64,000 bases of DNA, taken from Nocardia caishijiensis NBRC 108228. Its GTDB lineage: Bacteria; Actinomycetota; Actinomycetes; Mycobacteriales; Mycobacteriaceae. A program made the translations under genes and the position numbers. The stretch lies in assembly GCF_001612825.1 (NCBI RefSeq), contig NZ_BDBE01000034.1, forward strand, positions 1 through 64,000. Direction: 5' to 3'. Of this stretch, positions 7,957-15,561 are shown piece by piece. The stretch's first letter is position 1; the number at the start of each line of letters is the position of its first letter. The notes beneath the pieces were generated by a model. The model made no database searches. It saw only the letters and a list, made by a program, of their open reading frames with translations, and had not been told where the DNA came from.

Positions 7957-8913
7957 ATGAAGCCCCGCCGTTCGGTGCTCGCCGTGCCAGGCAGTAGCCA
8001 GAAGATGATCCACAAGGCGATGGGTCTGCCCGTCGACGAGGTCTTCCTCGATCTGGAGGACGCGGTCGCCCCCGAGGCCAAGGTGTCGGCGCGCGCCAAT
8101 ATCGTGGCCGCGCTGAACGAACCGGGTTGGGGCGAGCAGTTGCGGGTGGTCCGGGTCAACGACTGGACGACCGAATGGACCTACGCCGATGTCATCACGG
8201 TGGTGGAGGGCGCGGGTCGCGAACTCGACGCGATCCTGCTGCCCAAGGTCACCGACGCGGGCCAGGTGCGCGCACTCGACCTGCTGCTGACCCAACTCGA
8301 GAAGGCGTGCGGGCTCGAGGTCGGCCGCATCGGCATCGAACCGCAGCTCGAAAACGCCATGGGGCTGCGCAATATCGACGAGATCGCCACCGCGAGCCCG
8401 CGCGTGCAGGCCCTGGTCTTCGGTCCCGCCGACTTCATGGCCAGCCTCAACATGCGCACCCTCGTCGTCGGCGAACAGCCGCCCGGTTACGACACCGGCG
8501 ATGCCTACCACCACATCCTGATGACCATCCTGCTCACCGCCCGCGCCCACGGATTGCAGGCCATCGACGGCCCCTACCTGCAGGTTCGTGACGTGGACGG
8601 TTTCCGTCGGGCCGCCGGACGCACCGCCGCGCTCGGCTTCGACGGCAAATGGGTGCTGCACCCGGACCAGATCGACGCGGCCAACGAGATCTTCAGCCCG
8701 CGCCAGGAGGACTACGACCGCGCCGAATTGATTCTCGAGGCCTACGCCTTCCACACCTCGGCCGCCGGTGGTGCTCGTGGCGCGGTGATGCTCGGCAATG
8801 AGATGATCGACGAAGCCTCCGCCAAGATGGCGCAGGTCATCGCCGAGAAGGGCCGGGCCGCCGGAATGAGCAGGACCACCCGTTTCACTCCGCCACAACC
8901 GGGCCAGGAATAG
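7957..8913 (+). CDS. CitE-like CoA-ester lyase (HpcH/HpaI family)
   Basis: A 318-residue TIM-barrel enzyme of the citrate lyase beta / malyl-CoA lyase family, which makes or breaks C-C bonds next to a CoA thioester. Family signatures are LAVPGSSQKM at the start, DLEDAVAPEAK, the metal-binding glutamate in IEPQLENAMG, the FGPADF motif and KWVLHPDQI near the end. The ATG has AAGGAG 11 nt upstream. No citrate lyase alpha or acyl-carrier subunit is nearby, so a stand-alone lyase, for example acting on malyl- or citramalyl-CoA, is more likely than bacterial citrate lyase. Confidence 0.9.
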   Translation: MKPRRSVLAVPGSSQKMIHKAMGLPVDEVFLDLEDAVAPEAKVSARANIVAALNEPGWGEQLRVVRVNDWTTEWTYADVITVVEGAGRELDAILLPKVTDAGQVRALDLLLTQLEKACGLEVGRIGIEPQLENAMGLRNIDEIATASPRVQALVFGPADFMASLNMRTLVVGEQPPGYDTGDAYHHILMTILLTARAHGLQAIDGPYLQVRDVDGFRRAAGRTAALGFDGKWVLHPDQIDAANEIFSPRQEDYDRAELILEAYAFHTSAAGGARGAVMLGNEMIDEASAKMAQVIAEKGRAAGMSRTTRFTPPQPGQE

Positions 8914-8925
8914 CAGAATGGGACT

Positions 8926-9420
8926 ATGACGAATCCCTTGGGCAACTCGAACCGCGGGCGGCAGGCGTTGCCGACGCCGCCGTCGGGCTGGCCGGTCGGG
9001 TCGTATCCGACCTACGCCGAGGCGCAGCGCGCGGTCGATCACCTGGCCGACAACCAGTTCCCGGTGCAGGACATGACCATCGTCGGTGTCGACCTGATGC
9101 AGGTGGAGCGGGTGCTCTACCGGCTCACCTGGGGCAAGGTCATCGGCGGTGGCGTGGTGTCGGGCGCGTGGCTCGGCCTGTTCCTCGGCCTGCTGCTGAG
9201 CCTGTTCACCACCACCGGTGGGGCGCTGGGTCCGCTGGTCGTCGGTCTGCTCGGCGGCATCGTCTTCGGTGTCATCACCACCTCCATCCCGTACGCGGCG
9301 ACCAAGGGGCAGCGCGATTTCGCGTCGACCATGCAGTTGGTCGCCGGTCGCTACGACGTGCTGTGCGACCCCAAGACGGCCGAACGCGCCCGCGACATGC
9401 TGGCCCGATTGGCGCTGTGA
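8926..9420 (+). CDS. general-stress-protein-like membrane protein (Rv1234-like)
   Basis: A 164-residue protein with an N-terminal domain resembling general stress protein 17M (SYPTYAEAQRAVDHLADNQFP, then the MTIVGVDL strand) followed by two glycine-rich transmembrane helices (about residues 77-105 and 110-128). The ATG at 8926 has CAGAAT at 8914-8919 and six nucleotides between, a leaderless arrangement, only 12 nt after the lyase stop. The suppressor-of-fused gene begins 4 nt after its stop, so those two form one transcript. Function unknown. Confidence 0.88.
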   Translation: MTNPLGNSNRGRQALPTPPSGWPVGSYPTYAEAQRAVDHLADNQFPVQDMTIVGVDLMQVERVLYRLTWGKVIGGGVVSGAWLGLFLGLLLSLFTTTGGALGPLVVGLLGGIVFGVITTSIPYAATKGQRDFASTMQLVAGRYDVLCDPKTAERARDMLARLAL

Positions 9421-9424
9421 CGCA

Positions 9425-10006
9425 ATGGATGTGGTGAATTCGGTGCGCACGGCGGTGCTCGGCCACTACGAGGTCGAGCGCGCCGGGGTCGACTCCGCGT
9501 CGGTGACGTTCCTCGGGCTCGAGCCGATCGAGATCCTGCGCATCCCCGGCGACGGGGTGGTGCACTACGCGACGCTCGGCGGTTCACGGCACCCGATGGG
9601 TGACCCGGCCGATCTGCTCGCCGACCCGGTCCGTGGCCCCCGCGCCGAACTCGTGCTCACCCTGCTGGCCGCTGCCGGACCGCAGGCGGGTCTGGTCCGC
9701 TCGCTCGGCGTGCTCGTCGCCACCCCGTCGGTGGAAGGTGTTGTGCTGCAAGCCGACGCGCTGCTCGACCTCGGTGAACCGTTGTGGCACAACGGGCCGT
9801 TCACCGCGGTGCTGCTCGGCGAGAGCGACGTGCCGGAGATCGCGCTGCCGGAACCGGCCGAACCGGTGCGCTACCTCAGCGTCACCCCGGTGACCGCCAC
9901 CGAAGCAGCCTGGGTGCGGGTGCGCGGCGCGCAGGCATTGCGTGAGGCCTGGGCCGAGGCGGGCATCGATGTGCGTGATCCCGGTCGCGGCGCGGTGAAT
10001 CTCTAG
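9425..10006 (+). CDS. suppressor-of-fused (SUFU) domain protein
   Basis: A 193-residue protein of the bacterial SUFU family, recognisable from the VSFLG/VTFLGLE strand, VVHYATLGGSRHPM, RGPRAELVLTL, and the C-terminal VTATEAAWVRVRGAQALREAW. These domains are protein-binding modules, often next to immunity or toxin systems; here it follows a stress membrane protein, with the gene ending 4 nt inside the convergent corA gene. No catalytic site is expected. Confidence 0.85.
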   Translation: MDVVNSVRTAVLGHYEVERAGVDSASVTFLGLEPIEILRIPGDGVVHYATLGGSRHPMGDPADLLADPVRGPRAELVLTLLAAAGPQAGLVRSLGVLVATPSVEGVVLQADALLDLGEPLWHNGPFTAVLLGESDVPEIALPEPAEPVRYLSVTPVTATEAAWVRVRGAQALREAWAEAGIDVRDPGRGAVNL

Positions 10007-11082
10007 AGCCACTTGTTGCGGCGGAAACTGCGGAACAACAGCGCGCACAGCACCGCCATCACCACGAGCACCGCCGGATACGCCCACCGCTGGTGCAGTT
10101 CCCACATGTAGTCGAAGTTCATGCCGTACACGCCCGCGATCATGGTCGGCACCGCCGCCATGGCGGCGTAGGCCGAGATCTTGCGCATGTCGGTGTTCTG
10201 CTGAACGCTGATCTTGGCCAGAGCGGCGTTGACCAGGCTGCTCAGCGCCTCGTCGAAGTAGGCGATCTGCTCGGTGACGCTCACGTGGTGATCGGCGACA
10301 TCGCGCATGTAGCGCCGGAATTCGGTCGGCACCGGCAGAGCCTGGTTGGTCACCAACCGTTCCAGCGGGATGCCGAGCGGCGTCACCGCCCGGCGCAACT
10401 CCACGACCTCGCGTTTGAGCTGATAGATCGATTCGATGCCCACCTTGGAGTCCGGCGTGAACACCGCCTCCTCCATCTCGTTGACGTCCTCCTCGATCGA
10501 TTCGGTTGTGTCCACATACGAATCGACCACGTGATCGGCCACGGCGTGCAGCACCGACGGCGGACCCATCCGCAGCTGGTCGGGCTGGCCCTCGAGTTCG
10601 CGACGCACGCCCGCGAGACCGGTGTGTTCGCCGTGGCGCACGGTGATCGCGAAATGCGGTCCGGTGAAGACCATGATGTCGCCGGTCTCCACGATCTCGC
10701 TGACGGCGTGCATGTCGTGTTCCACATAGCTGACCGTGCGCATCACCAGGAACAACGTGTCGTCGTAGCGTTCGAGCTTGGGACGTTGCCTGCCGACCAC
10801 GGCGTCCTCGACGGCCAGCGGGTGCAGCCCGAAGATCTGGGCGATGTCGTTCATCTGCGTCTCGTCGGGATCGTGCACGCCGACCCAGACGAAACCCGAG
10901 TCGGTTCCGCGCGCCTCCGCGAGCGCCTGCTGCGGGGTGAAGCGGCCCGGCAGCCGCTTGCCGTCGACGTAGACGCCGCAGTCGACGATGGCCCGGGCGG
11001 TCGGCACCGGAACCCGTGGCCGCGCGGTTGTCGCGGTGCGACCCGCCTTGTGGAAATTCGGCAGCGACGGGAAGGAGGGCAC
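10003..11082 (-). CDS. corA: CorA magnesium/cobalt transporter
   Basis: A 359-residue pentameric Mg2+/Co2+ channel. The large N-terminal cytoplasmic domain is followed by the long stalk helix and two C-terminal transmembrane helices; the first ends in YGMNF, the obligatory GMN selectivity motif. The last residues (FRRNKWL) are basic as expected. The GTG start at 11082 follows GAAGGAGG. The gene overlaps the 3' end of the SUFU gene by 4 nt. Together with the MgtE_N/CBS protein it gives this block a divalent-cation theme. Confidence 0.96.
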   Translation of the reverse strand: MPSFPSLPNFHKAGRTATTARPRVPVPTARAIVDCGVYVDGKRLPGRFTPQQALAEARGTDSGFVWVGVHDPDETQMNDIAQIFGLHPLAVEDAVVGRQRPKLERYDDTLFLVMRTVSYVEHDMHAVSEIVETGDIMVFTGPHFAITVRHGEHTGLAGVRRELEGQPDQLRMGPPSVLHAVADHVVDSYVDTTESIEEDVNEMEEAVFTPDSKVGIESIYQLKREVVELRRAVTPLGIPLERLVTNQALPVPTEFRRYMRDVADHHVSVTEQIAYFDEALSSLVNAALAKISVQQNTDMRKISAYAAMAAVPTMIAGVYGMNFDYMWELHQRWAYPAVLVVMAVLCALLFRSFRRNKWL

Positions 11083-11147
11083 ACCCGGATGTTACGGGCA
11101 GGTCGACGATCGCACGTCGGTCGACACCGCACTGTAAGACTGAGGGT

Positions 11148-12002
11148 GTGCGCATCGACCTGCATACCCATTCCACCGCCTCCGACGGCACCGACACCCC
11201 GGCCGAGTTGGTCCGCAACGCCGCCGCGGCGGGTTTGGACGTCGTCGCGATCACCGACCACGACACCACCGGCGGGTGGGCCGAGGCCGAGGCGGCGCGT
11301 CCGCCGGGTCTCACCCTGGTGCGCGGGATGGAGATGTCGTGTACGGGCATGGGGGAGGACGGGTTTCCCGTCCCGGTGCATCTGCTGGCCTATCTGTTCG
11401 ATCCCACCGATCGCGGTTTCGCCGAGGAACGGGAGCGGTTGCGGGCCGAGCGCATCGCGCGGGTGCGGGCCATGGCCGAGCTGATGGTGGCCGACGGCCT
11501 GCCGATCGACCCGGAGGCGGTGCTGGCCGGGGCTGGTCCCGCGGCGGGTCGGCCGCATCTGGCGCGAGCCCTGGTCGCGGCGGGGGTGGTGGCCAGTGTC
11601 GACGCCGCGTTCGTCGACCTGCTCGCCCCGCACGGCCCCTACTACGCGGAGAAGGTCGACACTCCGTTGCCGCGCGCGGTGCGGCTGGTCGCCGACGCGG
11701 GCGGGGTGAGCGTGCTCGCCCACGTGCGGGCCCGCAAACGCGGCAGGCTCCTCGCGCTCGACGAGATCAGGAACCTGGCCGCCCTCGGACTCACCGGCCT
11801 CGAGATCGATCACCCCGATCACAGCGCTGCCGACCGAGGGGTGCTCACCGACCTGTCCGACGAACTCGGCCTGCTGCGCACCGGGTCGTCGGACTACCAC
11901 GGCAGCAACAAGACCATCGAGATCGGCGCCTGCCACACCGATCCCGACCAGTTCGAGGCGCTGATCGGCAAGGCGAGCGGGGTTGCGGTGATCTCCTCGT
12001 GA
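11148..12002 (+). CDS. PHP-domain metallo-phosphoesterase
   Basis: A 284-residue enzyme of the polymerase-and-histidinol-phosphatase family, like RNase AM/TrpH-type 5'-3' exonucleases that act on nucleotides or short RNAs. Metal ligands are visible in DLHTHSTASDG (residues 4-14), ITDHDTTGGW, the RGMEMS strand and the final SSDYHGS. The GTG at 11148 is chosen because the conserved RIDLHTHS begins directly after it; TAAGAC lies 7 nt upstream. Its stop overlaps the start of the next gene by 4 nt. Confidence 0.92.
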   Translation: MRIDLHTHSTASDGTDTPAELVRNAAAAGLDVVAITDHDTTGGWAEAEAARPPGLTLVRGMEMSCTGMGEDGFPVPVHLLAYLFDPTDRGFAEERERLRAERIARVRAMAELMVADGLPIDPEAVLAGAGPAAGRPHLARALVAAGVVASVDAAFVDLLAPHGPYYAEKVDTPLPRAVRLVADAGGVSVLAHVRARKRGRLLALDEIRNLAALGLTGLEIDHPDHSAADRGVLTDLSDELGLLRTGSSDYHGSNKTIEIGACHTDPDQFEALIGKASGVAVISS

Positions 12003-12265
12003 CGGCGGTCCGCACGCTGAGCGGGGTCGTCGCGGGTGGGGTCGTCGTGCTGCTGTGTGTGGTGATCGGCGCCGCGCTGATCGGTGCGCGCCGCGACTTT
12101 CCCGGGCCGGGCGGTGAATCGTTGACGTGGCATGTGCTGGCGGCCGTGGTCGTCGTCGGGGCGCAGATCGTCGCGGATCGGCGGCGGGGGGCGGCGGCTG
12201 TGACCGGGTCGGCCGTCGTGTTCGTGACGACCGGTGCCCTGCTGTGGACACAGTGGTGGGGATGA
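11999..12265 (+). CDS. 88-residue membrane protein coupled to the PHP gene
   Basis: A small hydrophobic protein with three likely membrane segments (about residues 7-29, 44-58 and 68-86). It begins with a GTG that overlaps the stop of the PHP gene (GTGA), implying translational coupling. No family is recognised. A membrane partner for the phosphoesterase or an unrelated small protein are both possible. Confidence 0.75.
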   Translation: MTAVRTLSGVVAGGVVVLLCVVIGAALIGARRDFPGPGGESLTWHVLAAVVVVGAQIVADRRRGAAAVTGSAVVFVTTGALLWTQWWG

Positions 12266-12316
12266 CAGTTCGCTAATGGTTGCGGAAGGGTGAACTGTGC
12301 CCGAATATCTCTCAGT

Positions 12317-13852
12317 ATGGGCAACCTGGAGACGGATGTTCTGATTCTCGGCGGCGGACCCGCCGGGCTCTGGGCCGCCGTTTCCTCGGCCGCGCACGGC
12401 GCGCGGGTGGTGCTGGTCGACAAGGGCCGCTGTGGTTCGAGCGGGCCGGGGGTGTACGGCGCGACCACGATCTGGGACATCCCGCCGGGTCAGGCGCGGG
12501 CCGAAGCCGTCGAGCGCGCGCTGGTGCGCGGCGGTGGGCTCGGTGATCCGGCGTGGCTGCACCGCGTCATCGACGAGGCGCACGAGCGACTGGCGAACTG
12601 GTCGGGCAGGCAGGTCGCCGATCCGCGACGGATCCGGTTCGAGGGCGCGAGCTATCTGCGCAGGTTGCGGCGCGGCGCGCTCGAGTCGGGTGTGCGCATT
12701 TTCGATCACCACCCCGCGCTGCACCTGCTCGTCGACCGCGCAGGTCGGGTCGTCGGTGCCTCGGGGGTGCGGCGCCACAACAACTTTCAGCGCTGGACGA
12801 TCCGTGCGGGCGCCGTTGTCCTCGCCACCGGTGGGTGCGCGTTCGGGTCCGGTGGCGCGGGCACCGAGGTGAACACCGGCGACGGCCTGCTGATGGCCGC
12901 CGAGACCGGCGCCGAGCTGTCCGGCATGGAATTCTCCAGTGCTTACGGCCTCGCCCCGGTCCTCGCCCGTGTGCATCCCCATCGGAGCATCGCCAGTGGG
13001 CTCGCGGTGCGCTTCGCCACGTTCTACGACGAATCCGGCGCCGAGCTGTCGGGACGTACTGCGGCGGCGCTGAGCGCCATCGCCGACGGCAGGCGGGTCT
13101 TCGCCGCGCTCGACGACGTACCCGAGGCGGTCGGGCACTGGCTGCGCAGGCAGGGCGCGGTCGACGCAGCCGGGCGGGTGCCGGTGCGCGCGGTGCTCGA
13201 CGGCACCGTGCGTGGGTCCGGCGGACTCGCCCTCGCCGGCGCCGACTGCGCGACCACCGTGCCCGGGCTCTTCGCCGCCGGTGGCGTCGCCGCGCGTGAG
13301 GTCGTCGCCGGGGCCGCCGGATGCTCGGACGGGCTGCGCGGGGCGTGGGCGCTCGCTTCGGGCAGCTGGGCGGGTGAGGGTGCTGCTCGCGCGGCCACCG
13401 CGGGCGGCGAGGTGGTCGTGCCGACGGCACCCGCCGCCGGACTCGGCCCCCGCGCCCACATCGACCCGCGTTCGGTGGTCGGACTCGTCCAGGAACACAC
13501 CCTGCCGTTGCGCCGCAGTTTCCGGCGCAGCGCGGGCAGCCTCACCGACAGCATCGCCGAACTCGACGCGATGTGGCCCGGCGCCCGGTTCGAGCTCGGC
13601 GGCACCGGCGCCGAGCGACTACGTGCCCGCGAGGCCGCCGCCCTGCTCGCCGTCGCTCGCTGGGCCGGGCACAGCGCCCTCGTCCGTACCGAGAGCCGGG
13701 GCATCCACCGGCGCATCGACCACCCCGACGTGCTGGCTCAGTGGCGGGTCCGGGTGCGCTGTGGTGGGGTCGACGAGGTCTGGGTACGCCCGGAGCAGCG
13801 GCCCGATCCACGTGGTGGCGAGCTCACCGCGAGCACCACCGCCACGGTGTGA
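12317..13852 (+). CDS. FAD-dependent fumarate reductase/L-aspartate oxidase-like flavoprotein
   Basis: A 511-residue flavoprotein of the succinate dehydrogenase/fumarate reductase/NadB family. The dinucleotide motif ILGGGPAGLWAA is near the start, GGCAFGS and NTGDGLLMAAETGAEL follow, and a C-terminal LFAAGGVAAREVVAGAAGCSDGL matches the second FAD-contact region before a helical C-terminal domain. No iron-sulfur or membrane partner is adjacent, so it is a stand-alone oxidase or reductase of unknown substrate. The ATG at 12317 is preferred to a GTG at 12290, whose GGAAGG is too close to serve as a ribosome site. Confidence 0.85.
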   Translation: MGNLETDVLILGGGPAGLWAAVSSAAHGARVVLVDKGRCGSSGPGVYGATTIWDIPPGQARAEAVERALVRGGGLGDPAWLHRVIDEAHERLANWSGRQVADPRRIRFEGASYLRRLRRGALESGVRIFDHHPALHLLVDRAGRVVGASGVRRHNNFQRWTIRAGAVVLATGGCAFGSGGAGTEVNTGDGLLMAAETGAELSGMEFSSAYGLAPVLARVHPHRSIASGLAVRFATFYDESGAELSGRTAAALSAIADGRRVFAALDDVPEAVGHWLRRQGAVDAAGRVPVRAVLDGTVRGSGGLALAGADCATTVPGLFAAGGVAAREVVAGAAGCSDGLRGAWALASGSWAGEGAARAATAGGEVVVPTAPAAGLGPRAHIDPRSVVGLVQEHTLPLRRSFRRSAGSLTDSIAELDAMWPGARFELGGTGAERLRAREAAALLAVARWAGHSALVRTESRGIHRRIDHPDVLAQWRVRVRCGGVDEVWVRPEQRPDPRGGELTASTTATV

Positions 13853-14280
13853 CTGTTCACCGGGCACCCCTGCGGTGCTGCGAGTTTTCCCTAACTCCAC
13901 GGCAATTCGACACGGCTACGCTCGACGGATGACGCCCAGCCCGTTGACACGCCGCACCGGTTTGGCAACCGGTCGGCCGGACTGGCAGAATGGTGCGAAT
14001 TCCCTTCCCTTGCCACCGCCGGGTTCGGGGATTGTGGAGACCGTCCGCGTCGCGACGCACCGTCGTGGCCGAAGGTCGACCCGTTCGCTCGCCCGGACCA
14101 CCCGTCCGGCTCCGCTCCGCGGTTCAGTGTCGCGCCCCGCATTCCGGTTCCCGTCGGAAACGCGGGCGGTCGCGCACCCGATGAGCGTCATGTAACCCGT
14201 ATTCCAGATAAACCCGGCTTCCAGAAAAACCCGGCGGTAACCGTCCCCCGGTTGAGCCCGACTCGAGCAGGAGTGAAATC
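13853..14280. other. 428-bp interval upstream of malic enzyme
   Basis: Directly after the flavoprotein stop a small GCACC/GGTGC hairpin (13864-13878) is followed by TTTT and may terminate transcription. A TACGCT box at 13917-13922 sits 6 nt before an ATG at 13929 (see next entry). Nearer the malic enzyme start I see only the GGAG ribosome site at about 14270. Confidence 0.5.
13929..14195 (+). CDS. possible 88-residue leaderless small protein
   Basis: An ATG at 13929 follows a TACGCT box by six nucleotides, the same arrangement as several real genes in this window. It opens an 88-codon frame that is Arg/Thr/Pro-rich, with no membrane helix and no recognised domain. The composition is close to what random GC-rich sequence gives, so the promoter pattern is the main argument. 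It could instead be the promoter of a short non-coding transcript leading into the malic enzyme gene. Confidence 0.35.
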   Translation: MTPSPLTRRTGLATGRPDWQNGANSLPLPPPGSGIVETVRVATHRRGRRSTRSLARTTRPAPLRGSVSRPAFRFPSETRAVAHPMSVM

Positions 14281-15501
14281 GTGTCACCTGTGACTGACGC
14301 ACCGAATGCCACCGCGGCGCCCCAGGCCGATGACGCAGCCAGCCTCGCTGCTATCACCAACGAGGAGATCTTCGCCGGTCACCTCGGCGGCAAACTGTCG
14401 GTCGAGCTCAGCGCGCCGCTCGAGACCCAGCGCGACCTGTCGATCGCCTACACCCCCGGCGTCGCGCAGGTGAGCCGCGCGATCGCCGAGGACGCCGCCC
14501 TCACCAAGACCTACACGTGGACCGATCGCCTCGTCGTCGTCGTCAGCGACGGCACCGCCGTGCTCGGCCTCGGTGACATCGGCCCGCGCGCCTCGCTGCC
14601 CGTGATGGAGGGCAAGGCCGCGCTGTTCAAGAAGTTCGCCGGTCTCAACTCGATCCCGCTGGTGCTCGACACCACCGACCCCGACGAGATCGTCGAGACC
14701 CTGATCCGTCTGCGCCCCAGCTTCGGTGCGGTGAACCTGGAAGACATCTCGGCACCGCGCTGCTTCGAGATCGAGCGCCGCGTCATCGAGGCGCTGGACT
14801 GCCCCGTCATGCACGACGACCAGCACGGCACCGCCATCGTGGTGCTCGCCGCCCTCAAGGGTGCTGCCGCGCAGCAGGGTCGGGACATGTCGGCGCTGAA
14901 GGTCGTCGTCTCCGGTGCCGGTGCCGCGGGTGTGGCCTGCGCCGACATCCTGCTCGCCGCCGGTGTGCCCGACGTGGTCGTGCTCGACTCCAAGGGTATC
15001 GTCAGCGTCGGCCGTGACGGCCTCAACGGCGTGAAGGCCGACCTGGCCGCCCGCAGCAACCCCCGCGGCCTCACCGGTGGTGCCGCCGAGGCCCTGGCCG
15101 GAGCCGATGTGTTCCTCGGCCTGTCCGCGGGCACCATTCCCGAGGAGCTCATCGCCTCGATGGCACCGCGGTCGATCGTGTTCGCCATGTCGAACCCCGA
15201 CCCGGAGATCCACCCCGAGGTGGCCGCCAAGTACGCCGCCATCGTGGCCACCGGCCGCAGCGACTTCCCGAACCAGATCAACAACGTCCTCGCCTTCCCC
15301 GGCGTCTTCAAGGGCGCGCTGGACGCGGGCGCTCGCCGCATCACCGAGGGCATGAAGGTGGCCGCCGCCGACGCGATCTTCAATGTCGTGGCAGGCGAAC
15401 TCGCCGTCGACCGCATCATCCCGAGCCCGCTCGACCCCCGCGTGGCACCCGCCGTCGCCGAGGCCGTTGCCGAGGCCGCCCGTCGCGAGGGCGTCGCCTA
15501 G
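14281..15501 (+). CDS. NAD(P)-dependent malic enzyme
   Basis: A 406-residue enzyme that oxidatively decarboxylates malate to pyruvate, an anaplerotic and NADPH-supplying step. Signatures are SIAYTPGVAQV, LGLGDIGPRASLPVMEGKAALFKKF, the NLEDIS metal site, HDDQHGTAIV, the Rossmann motif VSGAGAAGVACA and the final SDFPNQINNVLAFPGVF. The length is that of the short bacterial class without a phosphotransacetylase domain. The GTG start has GCAGGAG 8-10 nt upstream. A strong terminator follows. Confidence 0.95.
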   Translation: MSPVTDAPNATAAPQADDAASLAAITNEEIFAGHLGGKLSVELSAPLETQRDLSIAYTPGVAQVSRAIAEDAALTKTYTWTDRLVVVVSDGTAVLGLGDIGPRASLPVMEGKAALFKKFAGLNSIPLVLDTTDPDEIVETLIRLRPSFGAVNLEDISAPRCFEIERRVIEALDCPVMHDDQHGTAIVVLAALKGAAAQQGRDMSALKVVVSGAGAAGVACADILLAAGVPDVVVLDSKGIVSVGRDGLNGVKADLAARSNPRGLTGGAAEALAGADVFLGLSAGTIPEELIASMAPRSIVFAMSNPDPEIHPEVAAKYAAIVATGRSDFPNQINNVLAFPGVFKGALDAGARRITEGMKVAAADAIFNVVAGELAVDRIIPSPLDPRVAPAVAEAVAEAARREGVA

Positions 15502-15513
15502 CACCGAACAACC

Positions 15514-15550
15514 GACAGCGCCCCGTTCCCCTTCGGAGCGGGGCGCTGTC
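15514..15550. terminator. bidirectional terminator between malic enzyme and DNA methylase
   Basis: GACAGCGCCCCG (15514-15525) pairs perfectly with CGGGGCGCTGTC (15539-15550); the stem can extend by GTTCC/GGAGC to a CCTTC loop. It stands between two convergent genes and would serve both. Confidence 0.8.
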
Positions 15551-15561
15551 GTGTCTCCGTC

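Noticed and set aside
7924..9450. An upstream extension of the MgtE_N/CBS frame to 9450
   Set aside because: It runs antisense through the CitE-like and stress-protein genes; the family start is the ATG at 7923.
14284..15504. A 406-codon open frame on the minus strand opposite malic enzyme
   Set aside because: Same extent as the true gene and antisense composition; a shadow of strong codon bias.
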